From Robbsia sp. KACC 23696 (GTDB lineage: Bacteria; Pseudomonadota; Gammaproteobacteria; Burkholderiales; Burkholderiaceae), in NCBI RefSeq assembly GCF_039852015.1, contig NZ_CP156626.1, forward strand, positions 620,001 to 684,000: a stretch of DNA of 64,000 nucleotides, in the 5' to 3' direction. Position 1 is the first letter of the stretch, and every line of letters begins with the position of its first letter. The translations under genes were made by a program, and so were the position numbers. Below are positions 54,650-63,325 of this stretch, one piece after another. The notes below the pieces were generated by a model. It searched no databases. It worked only from the letters and a program-made list of their open reading frames with translations, and had not been told where the DNA came from.

Positions 54650-54960
54650 AGCAACGGATTCTCGGTCTCGCGATGTCGCGGGCAGTGCGCCTTCGACGAC
54701 GACATCTTCCACCCAGACCCGCTCGCCAGCTGCCGCCTATACGGCGGCTTTCGCGTGCCTCACTCCGGTATGGCACGGACGGTGCGGGCGCACGGTCGCA
54801 AGCTAGTTTGACAAGGATTAAGAAAGCTTAAGGTCGCGGATAAGGACTTGAAAGAAACCAGTCGATAGACTTCTTCCAAGCGCCGAGTCTGCTTGAAGCA
54901 GGAGCGGGACGCAGTCGATTCCCCAACGTTCACCTTATGTTTTCAAGGATCACGCCCATC
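54650..54960 (+). other. Intergenic region before the YcaC-like gene
   Basis: About 310 bp; no gene supported. The AT-richer stretch at about 54808-54870 probably contains the promoter of the YcaC-like gene. Confidence 0.45.
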
Positions 54961-55647
54961 ATGACGCAAGCCAAACTCGAAGTCCTGACGCCGACGAACT
55001 GCCAAATCATCTTCATCGATCAGCAGCCGCAGATGGCGTTCGGTGTGCAATCGATCGATCGGCAGGTATTGAAGAACAACGTGGTCGCGCTGGCGAAGGC
55101 AGCCAAGGTTTTCGATATTCCCACGACGATCACCTCCGTGGAGTCGGAAAGTTTTTCCGGGTATTCCTATCCTGAATTGCTGGATGTCTTCCCTGGACAG
55201 AAAGTGCTGGAACGCACCTCGATGAATTCTTGGGACGACCAGAAAGTTCGCGATGCGCTCGCGCAAAACGGCCGCAAGAAGGTGGTCGTTTCCGGGCTCT
55301 GGACCGAGGTATGCAATAACGCGTTCTCCCTGTGCGCGATGGCCGAAGGCGACTATGAAATCTATATGGTTGCCGATGCGTCCGGCGGCACGTCGAAAGA
55401 GGCCCATGATTACGCGATGCAACGGATGATCCAGGCGGGCGTCGTGCCGGTGACCTGGCAGCAAGTTCTGCTCGAATGGCAGCGTGACTGGGCGCGCAAG
55501 GAAACCTACGATGCCGTCATGTCGATCGTGAAAACGCATTCGGGTGCGTATGGAATGGGGGTCGATTACGCCAGCACGATGGTGCATAAAGCGGCGCAAC
55601 GCGTCCAACAGCCGTACGATATCGTCGCGCCTGTTTCCGCAAAATAA
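54961..55647 (+). CDS. Isochorismatase-fold hydrolase, YcaC-like
   Basis: The 228-residue protein has the cysteine-hydrolase triad: Asp in IIFIDQQPQMAF (about 18), Lys in the KKVVVSGLW strand region, and Cys in SGLWTEVCNNAFSLC (about 118). The spacing and VADASGGTSKEAHDYAMQRM match YcaC-type proteins, whose substrate is unknown; they form octamers. An ATG at 54937 is an alternative start 8 codons upstream. It is transcribed alone. Confidence 0.88.
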   Translation: MTQAKLEVLTPTNCQIIFIDQQPQMAFGVQSIDRQVLKNNVVALAKAAKVFDIPTTITSVESESFSGYSYPELLDVFPGQKVLERTSMNSWDDQKVRDALAQNGRKKVVVSGLWTEVCNNAFSLCAMAEGDYEIYMVADASGGTSKEAHDYAMQRMIQAGVVPVTWQQVLLEWQRDWARKETYDAVMSIVKTHSGAYGMGVDYASTMVHKAAQRVQQPYDIVAPVSAK

Positions 55648-55823
55648 ACCTCACACTTCACGACCGGCACGATGGCACCGAATAGAAAAATTCGTCATGC
55701 TAAATGATGAAAAGAAAGGATGCCGGGTCTGAAGACTCACTGTGCCGGTACCTTCCCTTTACGTTCGGCCGGTCATGTTACCCATGCCGATCGCGCAGCT
55801 AGCGACACCCCCAGAGTATTCAT

Positions 55824-56774
55824 ATGCATAAACCGCTCTATCGACTTCTTCCTGTCGCGCTCCTTTCCGCCGCTCTATGTGGCGGTTTGACTGCGGCGCC
55901 CGCTATGTGTGTCGCGGCCGAGTCGTCGACGTCCTCGCAGCACGTGCATCGTGCGAAAGAGACGCATGGCGACGTATCGCTCGGTGCGCAATACGACACG
56001 ACCCACGTCTATGTGGCGCCCACAGACCTCGATGCCTTCGTCAACAGTTTCATCGCAACGTTTGGCGGAAAGGCGTCGCCACGCGGCGTCTTTACCGTGA
56101 CGCCCACGCCGAGTAAAACTATCTCGCAATATGTGCAGACGCCGGTCGGCATGCTATCGGTGTTTGGATTCGAGACGCCGATCCCCTATCCGTTCGGTAA
56201 TGAGCGTACCGGCTATCTGGTCAGCAATATCGATCATGCCGTGGCGGCAGCGCGCGCCGCCGGTGCCGATGTCATCGTCGATTCGTTCGACGACCCTATC
56301 GGCAAAGACGCCATCGTGCAATGGCCCGGCGGTTTGACGATGCAGTTGTATTGGCATACCAAGGCGCCGCAATACGCACCGTTGCAGAGCGTGCCGGACA
56401 ATCGCGTCTATGTATCGCGTGACGCGGCCGACCCCTTCGTTGCTAAGTGGCTGCGCTTTTCGCATGGCGTGATCGTCTCGGATCAGCGACAGGCGGACGC
56501 CGCCGTGATCGGTAGACCGGGCGATACGATTCGTGTAATCAAGCTTCATTCGGGTTTCGGCAATATGGTCGTCTTCGCCACGGACGGCAAATTGCCTTTC
56601 CCGTATGGACGTGAAACCACCGGATATAAAGTCGACGACCTGGCTGCCACGTTGGTGCGGGCGCAGAGTGCAGGGGTGAAAGTCATTTCGGAGCCGGTCG
56701 CTATCGGGGCAGGTGCAACGGCGATGCTGCAATTCCCCGGTGGATATATCGCCGAAGTCCATGATGGCGCGTGA
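55824..56774 (+). CDS. Exported protein with two VOC (glyoxalase-like) domains
   Basis: The 316-residue product has a signal peptide (to about residue 32, AAE), then two VOC domains (about 58-180 and 190-312). Repeats are visible: FGNERTGYLVSNIDHAVAAARAAGADVI and YGRETTGYKVDDLAATLVRAQSAGVKVI occupy equivalent places. Metal-binding His and Glu positions are only partly kept. An exported double-VOC protein is uncommon. It lies 16 bp before the alginate-export-like gene, so the two are probably co-transcribed. Confidence 0.85.
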   Translation: MHKPLYRLLPVALLSAALCGGLTAAPAMCVAAESSTSSQHVHRAKETHGDVSLGAQYDTTHVYVAPTDLDAFVNSFIATFGGKASPRGVFTVTPTPSKTISQYVQTPVGMLSVFGFETPIPYPFGNERTGYLVSNIDHAVAAARAAGADVIVDSFDDPIGKDAIVQWPGGLTMQLYWHTKAPQYAPLQSVPDNRVYVSRDAADPFVAKWLRFSHGVIVSDQRQADAAVIGRPGDTIRVIKLHSGFGNMVVFATDGKLPFPYGRETTGYKVDDLAATLVRAQSAGVKVISEPVAIGAGATAMLQFPGGYIAEVHDGA

Positions 56775-56790
56775 GGTAAAGGCCGGCGCT

Positions 56791-58272
56791 GTGTCGAAGG
56801 GTGACGTTCGGACCGACGCGCGGCGGCGCTGGCCGATACCGTCCATGCCCGGCAAAGCGATCCGGTTGCGTACCGTGACGGCGTGGTCGATCATCGCGGC
56901 GTGTTCGACGGCGGTGCCGTTGTCTGCTTGGGCGACGGAGGAGGCGGACACCGTCGCGTGTGATCGGCCGGCGGTGATGTTCAACCGCTGGCAGGAGAAT
57001 TGGTCGGCATTGGCGAATGACTGCGTACCGAAAAGGCCCTTCGATGCGCTGAAATACATTCCGTTATTCGGGAATCCCGACGCCTATGTGTCATTGGGCA
57101 TGGTGCTGCGGGAACGCCTTGAGATCAACGACGCGCCTTTGTTCGGCATCGGCACGGGGCGGCCGGACACTTACGGCCTGCAGCGCCTGGAGGTGCACGC
57201 CGATATTCGATTGAACGCCCACGTGCAGTTCTTCACGCAATGGGAAGATGCGCAGCCTTTCGGCAAGGACCGCGTGACGCCGGTGGATAAAAATCCGCTC
57301 GATCTGCGCCAGGCGTTTATCGCGGTGACGGAGCCACTGGGGCCGGGAACGTTGAAGGCCCGTGTCGGGCGGCAGGAAATGGCGTTCGACCTGCAGCGCT
57401 TTATCTCTGTCCGTGATGGCCCCAATGTGCGCCAGGCCTTCGATGCGGTATGGCTCGATTATGAAACCGGACCGTGGCGATGGATCGCCTATGCCTCTCA
57501 GCCTGTGCAATATCGGGACGGCGGGGATCTCGACGATGTGTCCAATCGCGATCTCACTTTCAGCGGTGTTCGTGTCGAGCGCCAAGCGGTGGGTCCAGGA
57601 GACTTGTCGGCTTATTATTCTCGCTATAACCGCCGCAATGGATCGTTTCTCGATGCAAGCGGCAACGAGCATCGCGATGTGTTCGATATGCGCTATGCCG
57701 GCAAGGTCGATCGTATCGACTGGGATATCGAAGGAATGGTTCAGTCGGGACACGTCGGCACGAAAACCATTGCCGCCTGGGCGATGGGCTCGCTGGCCGG
57801 TTATACGCTGACGGGGGTGCCGTGGACGCCTCGATTCGGCATCCAGGTGGATGCTGCATCCGGAGATCGTCATCCCGGCGACGGACGAATCGAGACATTC
57901 AATGCGCTCTTCCCGAATGGCTATTATTTTACGATGGCAGGCTATACCGGGTATGCCAACGTGATCCATATCAAGCCATCGATCACGTTAAAGCCGAACA
58001 GTCATCTGACCTTGTTGAGCGCGGTCGGTTTGCAATGGCGGGAGACGACCGCGGACGCGGTGTATCAACAAGGCGCGGCAGCGGTGCCGGGGACGGCGGG
58101 GAGGGGCAGCGGATGGACCGGGTTTTATGCGCAGCTGCGCGCCGACTGGGTCGTCGATGCGAATGTGACGGCGGCGGTGGAGGCCGTGCATTTCCAGGTG
58201 GGCAGTTCGCTCCGACAGCTGGGCGCGCGCAACGCGGATTATGTCGGCATCGAAACGAAGTTTGCCTGGTAG
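56791..58272 (+). CDS. Outer-membrane beta-barrel of the alginate-export (AlgE/PF13372) type
   Basis: The 493-residue precursor has an exported N terminus (hydrophobic helix ending at AWATEEAD) and a barrel domain of the alginate-export family: RPFDALKYIPL, YVSLGMVLRERLEIND, LRQAFIAV, GRQEMAFDLQRFISVRDGPNVRQ and a C-terminal Phe-Ala-Trp end. The start is uncertain; GTG 56791 has AAAGG 8 nt upstream, and ATGs at 56761/56764 overlap the preceding gene. The family transports alginate in Pseudomonas, but Burkholderiales members without alginate genes probably serve other substrates. Confidence 0.85.
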   Translation: MSKGDVRTDARRRWPIPSMPGKAIRLRTVTAWSIIAACSTAVPLSAWATEEADTVACDRPAVMFNRWQENWSALANDCVPKRPFDALKYIPLFGNPDAYVSLGMVLRERLEINDAPLFGIGTGRPDTYGLQRLEVHADIRLNAHVQFFTQWEDAQPFGKDRVTPVDKNPLDLRQAFIAVTEPLGPGTLKARVGRQEMAFDLQRFISVRDGPNVRQAFDAVWLDYETGPWRWIAYASQPVQYRDGGDLDDVSNRDLTFSGVRVERQAVGPGDLSAYYSRYNRRNGSFLDASGNEHRDVFDMRYAGKVDRIDWDIEGMVQSGHVGTKTIAAWAMGSLAGYTLTGVPWTPRFGIQVDAASGDRHPGDGRIETFNALFPNGYYFTMAGYTGYANVIHIKPSITLKPNSHLTLLSAVGLQWRETTADAVYQQGAAAVPGTAGRGSGWTGFYAQLRADWVVDANVTAAVEAVHFQVGSSLRQLGARNADYVGIETKFAW

Positions 58273-58344
58273 GCGATCGACCATTTCATGCGCCGCGAAT
58301 CGCTGTGTAGCGCGGCGCGCGTGCATCTTATCGAGGAGCGAAAC

Positions 58345-58605
58345 GTGTCATATCTCATATCCCTTGCAGCAGGGCTCGGCGTCGGTTTTCTCTACTGGCT
58401 GTTCAAGGTTCAGTCGCCGGCGCCGCCGTTGATTGCGCTGACCGGCCTGCTCGGCATGGTGGTAGGAGAACACGCGATACCCATCGTCAAGGCGCATTTC
58501 TTCCCTGTCGCCGTTGAAACGAAGGTCGGCGCCACGTCCGCGCATCCGGTGCGACTGCTGTGCAAGGAGAAATTCAAGAAAGCGCGCACCGAGCGGCAGG
58601 TCTGA
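58345..58605 (+). CDS. XapX-domain (DUF1427) small membrane protein
   Basis: The 86-residue protein starts with GTG 58345 after GAGGAG. Two membrane helices (3-20, 28-45) contain AAGLGVGFLYWLFKVQSPAPP and LTGLLGMVVGE, the XapX repeat pattern. The C-terminal 35 residues are soluble and basic. The function of the family is unknown; XapX proteins occur beside transporters. It lies 72 bp after the outer-membrane barrel gene and may belong to its transcript. Confidence 0.87.
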   Translation: MSYLISLAAGLGVGFLYWLFKVQSPAPPLIALTGLLGMVVGEHAIPIVKAHFFPVAVETKVGATSAHPVRLLCKEKFKKARTERQV

Positions 58606-58631
58606 CGCCGCCGGCATACCGGTTGCGATGG

Positions 58632-59768
58632 TTATTCGGCCCCGATTCTCGTTGTCGGCGTATCCGACGATACCCAGGCCAGGCGACGTCGGAGAATTCG
58701 CTGCGCCGGTGCTTCGAACGCGATGTACACCAGGCGCGCCAGCGAGAAGACCAGCAACATGTAGGCGGCAAGGAAAAGCGGGCTTTGCGCGACCGCAGCG
58801 CTTGCGATACCGAAGTGGCCCAATACGAGCACGATGCCGAGCTGAATCGGGAAATGAATCAAGTAGCTCGAATAGGTCGTATTGCCTAGCGCGACGATGA
58901 ATCGCGCACTGCGGCTCGGAATATAGGGCTCGATGATGAGCAGCAGGAAAATCGAAACGGGTGCGCCGATCGTGGCGGCCAGGTATTTCGTTCCACCGAA
59001 GAGCGCACAAAAGGCGATGAGCGCGATATAGACCAGCGCGCACAGACCGATCAAGGCCTTGCGACGTCGCTCGATCACGCCGTGCATCCGTTCGACGATC
59101 AGATGCACCGCCCCGCCCATGAAGAAATAAAACGCGCAGAAAAACAGGTTCGATTCGCTGCCCTTCACTTGGTGGCGAATCATGACGATGCCGACAATGG
59201 CGGAAAACACGACGAGCGCCAGCGTCGCCACCAAACGAATCCGAAGATAGCGTGCCGCGAGAAAGAAAACGAGATAGATGACCAGTTCGGTCGAGACGCT
59301 CCAGACCGGCCCATTGAAGGAGTCCGTGTAAGGGGTTAGCCAGCCCGATGCAAAAATCAAATGCACGAAGAAGTCGTACGGGGAGTTATAAGGGAAAACA
59401 AAATAATCGCTATGATTCGCGAAATAGACCAGCTGCAAGGCCGCGACGATCAGCAGTGTCACGAGATGCAAGGGATAGAGTCTGGAGAAACGCCGCACGA
59501 AGAAGGCCGGTCCCGTAACGTCGCCGGACGAGACTTTTTTCAGGTATTGGCTATAGAACACAAAGCCGGAAATCGTCCAGAAGAAATTGACGCCGAGCCA
59601 GCCGAAATCATAGAACGGCCGAAATAGGGCATACAGCGGCTCTTCGCTGTGCACCACGACGATTTTCGCCGAGGCCGTATCGAAATAAAAATGTTGAAAG
59701 TGCCAAATGAGCACGGCGAACGCACTCAAGAAGCGCAATATTTCTATGCCGACTAATTTCTGTTTCAT
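58632..59768 (-). CDS. Acyltransferase-3-family (OafA/YrhL-like) membrane O-acyltransferase
   Basis: The 378-residue protein has about ten helices and family motifs: GIEILRFLSAFAVLIWHF with the catalytic-type His (about residue 23), FFWTISGFVFYSQY, RRFSRLYPLHLVTLL and GPVWSVSTELVIYL. These enzymes acetylate sugars in surface polysaccharides. The neighbourhood (DUF6492 transferase, Wzc-like protein, Wza) supports modification of an exopolysaccharide. ATG 59768 was chosen; an upstream GTG at 59786 is possible. Confidence 0.9.
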   Translation of the reverse strand: MKQKLVGIEILRFLSAFAVLIWHFQHFYFDTASAKIVVVHSEEPLYALFRPFYDFGWLGVNFFWTISGFVFYSQYLKKVSSGDVTGPAFFVRRFSRLYPLHLVTLLIVAALQLVYFANHSDYFVFPYNSPYDFFVHLIFASGWLTPYTDSFNGPVWSVSTELVIYLVFFLAARYLRIRLVATLALVVFSAIVGIVMIRHQVKGSESNLFFCAFYFFMGGAVHLIVERMHGVIERRRKALIGLCALVYIALIAFCALFGGTKYLAATIGAPVSIFLLLIIEPYIPSRSARFIVALGNTTYSSYLIHFPIQLGIVLVLGHFGIASAAVAQSPLFLAAYMLLVFSLARLVYIAFEAPAQRILRRRLAWVSSDTPTTRIGAE

Positions 59769-59992
59769 GCCCGGGTGTCGCTCCACACTGCAAAGGTCGT
59801 TGTTTGAATAGCAGCGCGGCGATGAATCGGGTCGGTCTGCCTATCGGCCGCGAGAGGTAGGCGTCGACGCATTTTATCTCGCAAAATGTTTCGACGGTGA
59901 TGGCAGCAAGGCCCCTGGAAACGGCATGGGGGCTTTCTCGAACGTGTTGCATGGACGTGCCTCGGTAGATAGGCCGTCCATCCAGACATCGA
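59769..59992. other. Gap within the exopolysaccharide gene set
   Basis: A 224-bp gap between the DUF6492 gene and the acyltransferase gene. No gene is supported; a separate promoter for the acyltransferase may lie here. Confidence 0.4.
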
Positions 59993-60964
59993 TCAGGCGC
60001 GCATCTTCTTCAGGAACTTCAGTCCGCGCCGCACGACGGCCGAGTACAACTCCGCACGCTTCAATGCCGGGTCGATATGCCGCTCGTACGGCTGTATCGT
60101 AATCGGGAAAAAGGGTGCGAACTTTTCCTGTACACGTTGCGGCGAGATATGCGTATTGCTTTGAACAACGGCGAACATACCATTGCTCTCTTCGGCGAAA
60201 TGGTGGGCCGGATCCCATTCATCCATTTTTTCGGCAAACCAGACGCTCTCGTCGGCATGCAAGGCGCGCTGACCTGCTTGCGGTGCCGTGTGATAGCTGT
60301 CCAATAACCCTTCGCGTTCGGCGTTCAACCAATACAGTGTGTACTCGGTCCAATCGACGGCATAGTTGGCGAGCAGCGTGCGGCGCCAATCGGTGCCATG
60401 CACGGCTTCCAGGCGTTCCTGCATTTTGAGACACAGCGTGCGCGAGAGGATCGTGGGGGTCCACCAGACGCCGTCGCGATCGAGGTGCGGGTCCACCTCG
60501 AGCAGCTTTGCCGAAGCCTCCCAATAATACGGTTCGACGTTGCGCGGTTGCAGATGCGTCAGTGCCTTGCCGTCGATGATCAGCGAGTCGACGTTGAAAT
60601 GATGGGTTGCAAAGCAATCGGGATCGAATACGAGAAAGTATTCCGTCTCGATCAATGCCGGCGCATACAGCTTGATGATCTGCTGGCGATGCCAGTTGCG
60701 GATCTGGTGGCGCTGCGAGAACTCGCTGAAGATCCCCATATGCAACGATTCATCGACGACCTCGATCGGAAAATCCGACCATGCCTTCGCATAGCCTTTT
60801 ACCTCTTCCACTTCTTCGTGCGGCACGACGAGCACAAAGCGATGAAACGTTCCCGGGGCTGCGAAATGACGCAGCGAAGAGAACAGGATGTCACAGCGAC
60901 CAATATTGTCTGCGTAATGTCGGCCGCGGGTCTTGATCGGCAAGATAGCGCTTATTTGAGACAT
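59993..60964 (-). CDS. DUF6492-type glycosyltransferase-like protein
   Basis: The 323-residue protein shows a GT-A-like start (ISAILPIKTRGRHYADNIGRC) and a metal-binding DxD in LVFDPDCFATHHFN (about 113-117). It resembles DUF6492-family proteins found in polysaccharide clusters. The glycosyltransferase assignment is inferred; donor and acceptor are unknown. A GGAG site precedes the ATG, 23 bp after the Wzc-like gene, so the genes are co-transcribed. Confidence 0.75.
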   Translation of the reverse strand: MSQISAILPIKTRGRHYADNIGRCDILFSSLRHFAAPGTFHRFVLVVPHEEVEEVKGYAKAWSDFPIEVVDESLHMGIFSEFSQRHQIRNWHRQQIIKLYAPALIETEYFLVFDPDCFATHHFNVDSLIIDGKALTHLQPRNVEPYYWEASAKLLEVDPHLDRDGVWWTPTILSRTLCLKMQERLEAVHGTDWRRTLLANYAVDWTEYTLYWLNAEREGLLDSYHTAPQAGQRALHADESVWFAEKMDEWDPAHHFAEESNGMFAVVQSNTHISPQRVQEKFAPFFPITIQPYERHIDPALKRAELYSAVVRRGLKFLKKMRA

Positions 60965-60987
60965 GTTGCTCCAACCCTTACGAGACG

Positions 60988-63141
60988 TTAAAAGAAGCGA
61001 TAGACGAAGTTCGGGATATAACCGCGGCGGTGTGTCAGCGCCACGCCGATCAGGCGGCCGCCCGCATCTTGAATCTGTTCCTTCAGGCTCAACACGACCG
61101 GCTTGCGCGTGGCTTCCGCACGTACGACGATGATCGAGGCGTCTGCCAGCGCGGCATTTTCAATGCCGCTGAAGGACTGATTCGCCGGCGGTGCATGCAC
61201 GATGATGTAGTCGTGATGGGTGCGCAGTGAATCGAACAGCTCGGACGTTTGCTGCCAGGACGATGGGAAGTTACCGCTTTCCGGTCGCGCTACCATGATG
61301 TTGTGGCGGTCGACTTTTTCAACCGACATGCCATTGGCATCGACATTGATCGCGGGCGTGCTCCCTTGTCCTGCTTCCTTGCCATTGACGGCGCCATTGC
61401 CTTCCACGGTCGGCTCGGTCCACGTCAGCGTGCCGCGCGTGCCAGGCTTGCCATACAGCGGTGCGCCCGCCGCCGAAGCCAGATCGAGAATCAAGATCGG
61501 CTTGGTTGTGCGCGGCTCCAACTCGATCGCAAGACCGCGAATGATCGAAAGCAGACCGTCGGCCGGTCCGAACGACAATGCCATAAGCACTTTGGACGCA
61601 TTGTCGGAGCTGCCGTTGATGGCCGCAATCATGCGGCCATAGGCTTTGTGTAACGGTCGCAATGCACCGTCGCCCTCGACCGGAATGCCGTTCCCACCCA
61701 TGACGACGGGCGCGTTCAGGACAGGCAGAGACAGTGCGCGCTCGACTTGCTCAGGACTCAGGAAGGTCTCGCGCAGGCTTGCCGTGATCAGGACCGCCAG
61801 GGCCGCCAATACAAGCGCGGCGACGATGCTCGCTTCGATAATCAAGCCGCGCGAAACGCTGCGCTGCGACGGCGGATAAGGGGCTTGAACAACACGTACG
61901 TTTGTACTGTTTGCCTGACTTGCCTGCCCTTGCTGAACCGACGCTGTTTCAACTTGTCTGGCGCGATCCCGATAGCTGTCGGCCAGGATGTCGCGATTCG
62001 ACTGAAGCTGACGCAGTTGGCTCGATATATCGTTCAACTGCTGCATGCGTGCGCGTGCGTCCTTGATCTGGCTTTGCAACGCCTGGCCTAGGGCCGTCTC
62101 GCCTGCGATGCCCGAACTTAGCGCCGAGAGGCGCGCCTGGATCGTGTCGTAGTACGTATTGTGACCGAGACGTGTCGAGTTCGGCAGCTGTGACTTCTGC
62201 TGTGCCATGGCCTTGCGCGTGTCGGCGATCTGTTGATCGATTTGCGCGACGAACGGCGAGGTCGGCATGTAACGCGATGCCAAATCCGCGCGACGCGTTT
62301 CCAATTGCATCAGGGACACTTGCATCGTAGCGAGTGCGCGCGATGCTTCGGTGTCGTCAGTAAAGATCGGTATCGTTTCCTTGACGCTCTTTGAAGATTC
62401 GAGAAGCGATTTCAGCTCGGCATGGTCTTGCGTCAGTTTTGTGTCATTGTCGAGCTTACGCGATACCAAATTACTTTCGAGCTGGACGGCGCGCGTAATT
62501 TGATCGTCGATATTGGCGATGCCATATTTAGTCTGGAACGCGAGGAGGCTGGTGTTGGCATTTTGCAATGCTGCCGCGGCCTGATCTCTTTGGGTGGTCA
62601 GAAAACCCAATCGGCCCGAGGTAAATATTGCCGCCCGTCGTTTGAAATACTGATCGAGGAGGCGAGACAAGGCATCCGCCGCCGCATTCGCATTCGGATC
62701 GGAGTACGACAACTTGATCGTGTTGGCAAGATCATTTTGCTCGATATGCAAACGACCTTCAAACGCCTGCAATTGCTGATTGATCTCTGCTTCCGTTGCG
62801 GCCGGACCGAGCTTGGCGACGATCACGTCACGATGCAGTTCCGGGCTGCCCAGGATCTGCGCTTCGACGCTGTTCAACTGGCCGACGGCAGGTTGAATCG
62901 GCACGTTGCCATTCGGGCTATTCGATTGATCGTAGTAGCCAGCAAGAAGTACCAGCAATGTCGCCTGTGCCCGAAAGGGCATCGGGACGGCTAACGCGAC
63001 GATCACCCCGAGCGCGACTATGCCAAAAAAAACCGATGCTGCGATCTTCCGGTAATAAAAGAAAGTATTGAAATAGTCGCGAATCGACACTTCGACGTCA
63101 GCAGCCTTGCGTTCAGGCCTTGTTCTAGTCGTAATAGCCAT
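60988..63141 (-). CDS. Wzz/GumC-type polysaccharide co-polymerase with degenerate tyrosine-autokinase domain
   Basis: The 717-residue inner-membrane protein has a Wzz domain with a first helix (about 34-54), a long periplasmic coiled coil (about 185-400), and a second helix (about 438-460), then a cytoplasmic domain related to bacterial tyrosine kinases (about 510-715). In that domain the Walker A Lys and Ser/Thr are missing: LSFGPADGLLSIIRGLA stands where a GxGKST loop is expected. Walker A' (ILILDLA) and Walker B (YIIVHAPPAN) are also altered, each lacking the key Asp or having it displaced. No Tyr-rich C-terminal tail is present. It likely controls chain length without kinase activity, like GumC. 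Confidence 0.88.
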   Translation of the reverse strand: MAITTRTRPERKAADVEVSIRDYFNTFFYYRKIAASVFFGIVALGVIVALAVPMPFRAQATLLVLLAGYYDQSNSPNGNVPIQPAVGQLNSVEAQILGSPELHRDVIVAKLGPAATEAEINQQLQAFEGRLHIEQNDLANTIKLSYSDPNANAAADALSRLLDQYFKRRAAIFTSGRLGFLTTQRDQAAAALQNANTSLLAFQTKYGIANIDDQITRAVQLESNLVSRKLDNDTKLTQDHAELKSLLESSKSVKETIPIFTDDTEASRALATMQVSLMQLETRRADLASRYMPTSPFVAQIDQQIADTRKAMAQQKSQLPNSTRLGHNTYYDTIQARLSALSSGIAGETALGQALQSQIKDARARMQQLNDISSQLRQLQSNRDILADSYRDRARQVETASVQQGQASQANSTNVRVVQAPYPPSQRSVSRGLIIEASIVAALVLAALAVLITASLRETFLSPEQVERALSLPVLNAPVVMGGNGIPVEGDGALRPLHKAYGRMIAAINGSSDNASKVLMALSFGPADGLLSIIRGLAIELEPRTTKPILILDLASAAGAPLYGKPGTRGTLTWTEPTVEGNGAVNGKEAGQGSTPAINVDANGMSVEKVDRHNIMVARPESGNFPSSWQQTSELFDSLRTHHDYIIVHAPPANQSFSGIENAALADASIIVVRAEATRKPVVLSLKEQIQDAGGRLIGVALTHRRGYIPNFVYRFF

Positions 63142-63325
63142 ATCTGTTCAGTTTTAGGCCAACATTTGAGACACCAGCCGCCTATAATACGTGCGAAAAG
63201 ATATAAATGGTCATGGTAGACTGAGTTTCCTAAAATTTAGCGTTGGATCCACTGTGCCGCGGCAAGCTTTTATGCAATCGCGCACGCACAAAGAGTGAAA
63301 TCCATCGCCTTTTGCGCCGCGCTCG
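63142..63325 (+). promoter_or_regulatory. Divergent promoter region of the exopolysaccharide genes
   Basis: The 184-bp region separates the Wzc-like and Wza-like genes. A perfect TATAAT at 63183-63188 reads toward the Wza-like gene, but no good -35 hexamer lies 16-18 bp upstream, so an activator may be needed. Confidence 0.45.
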
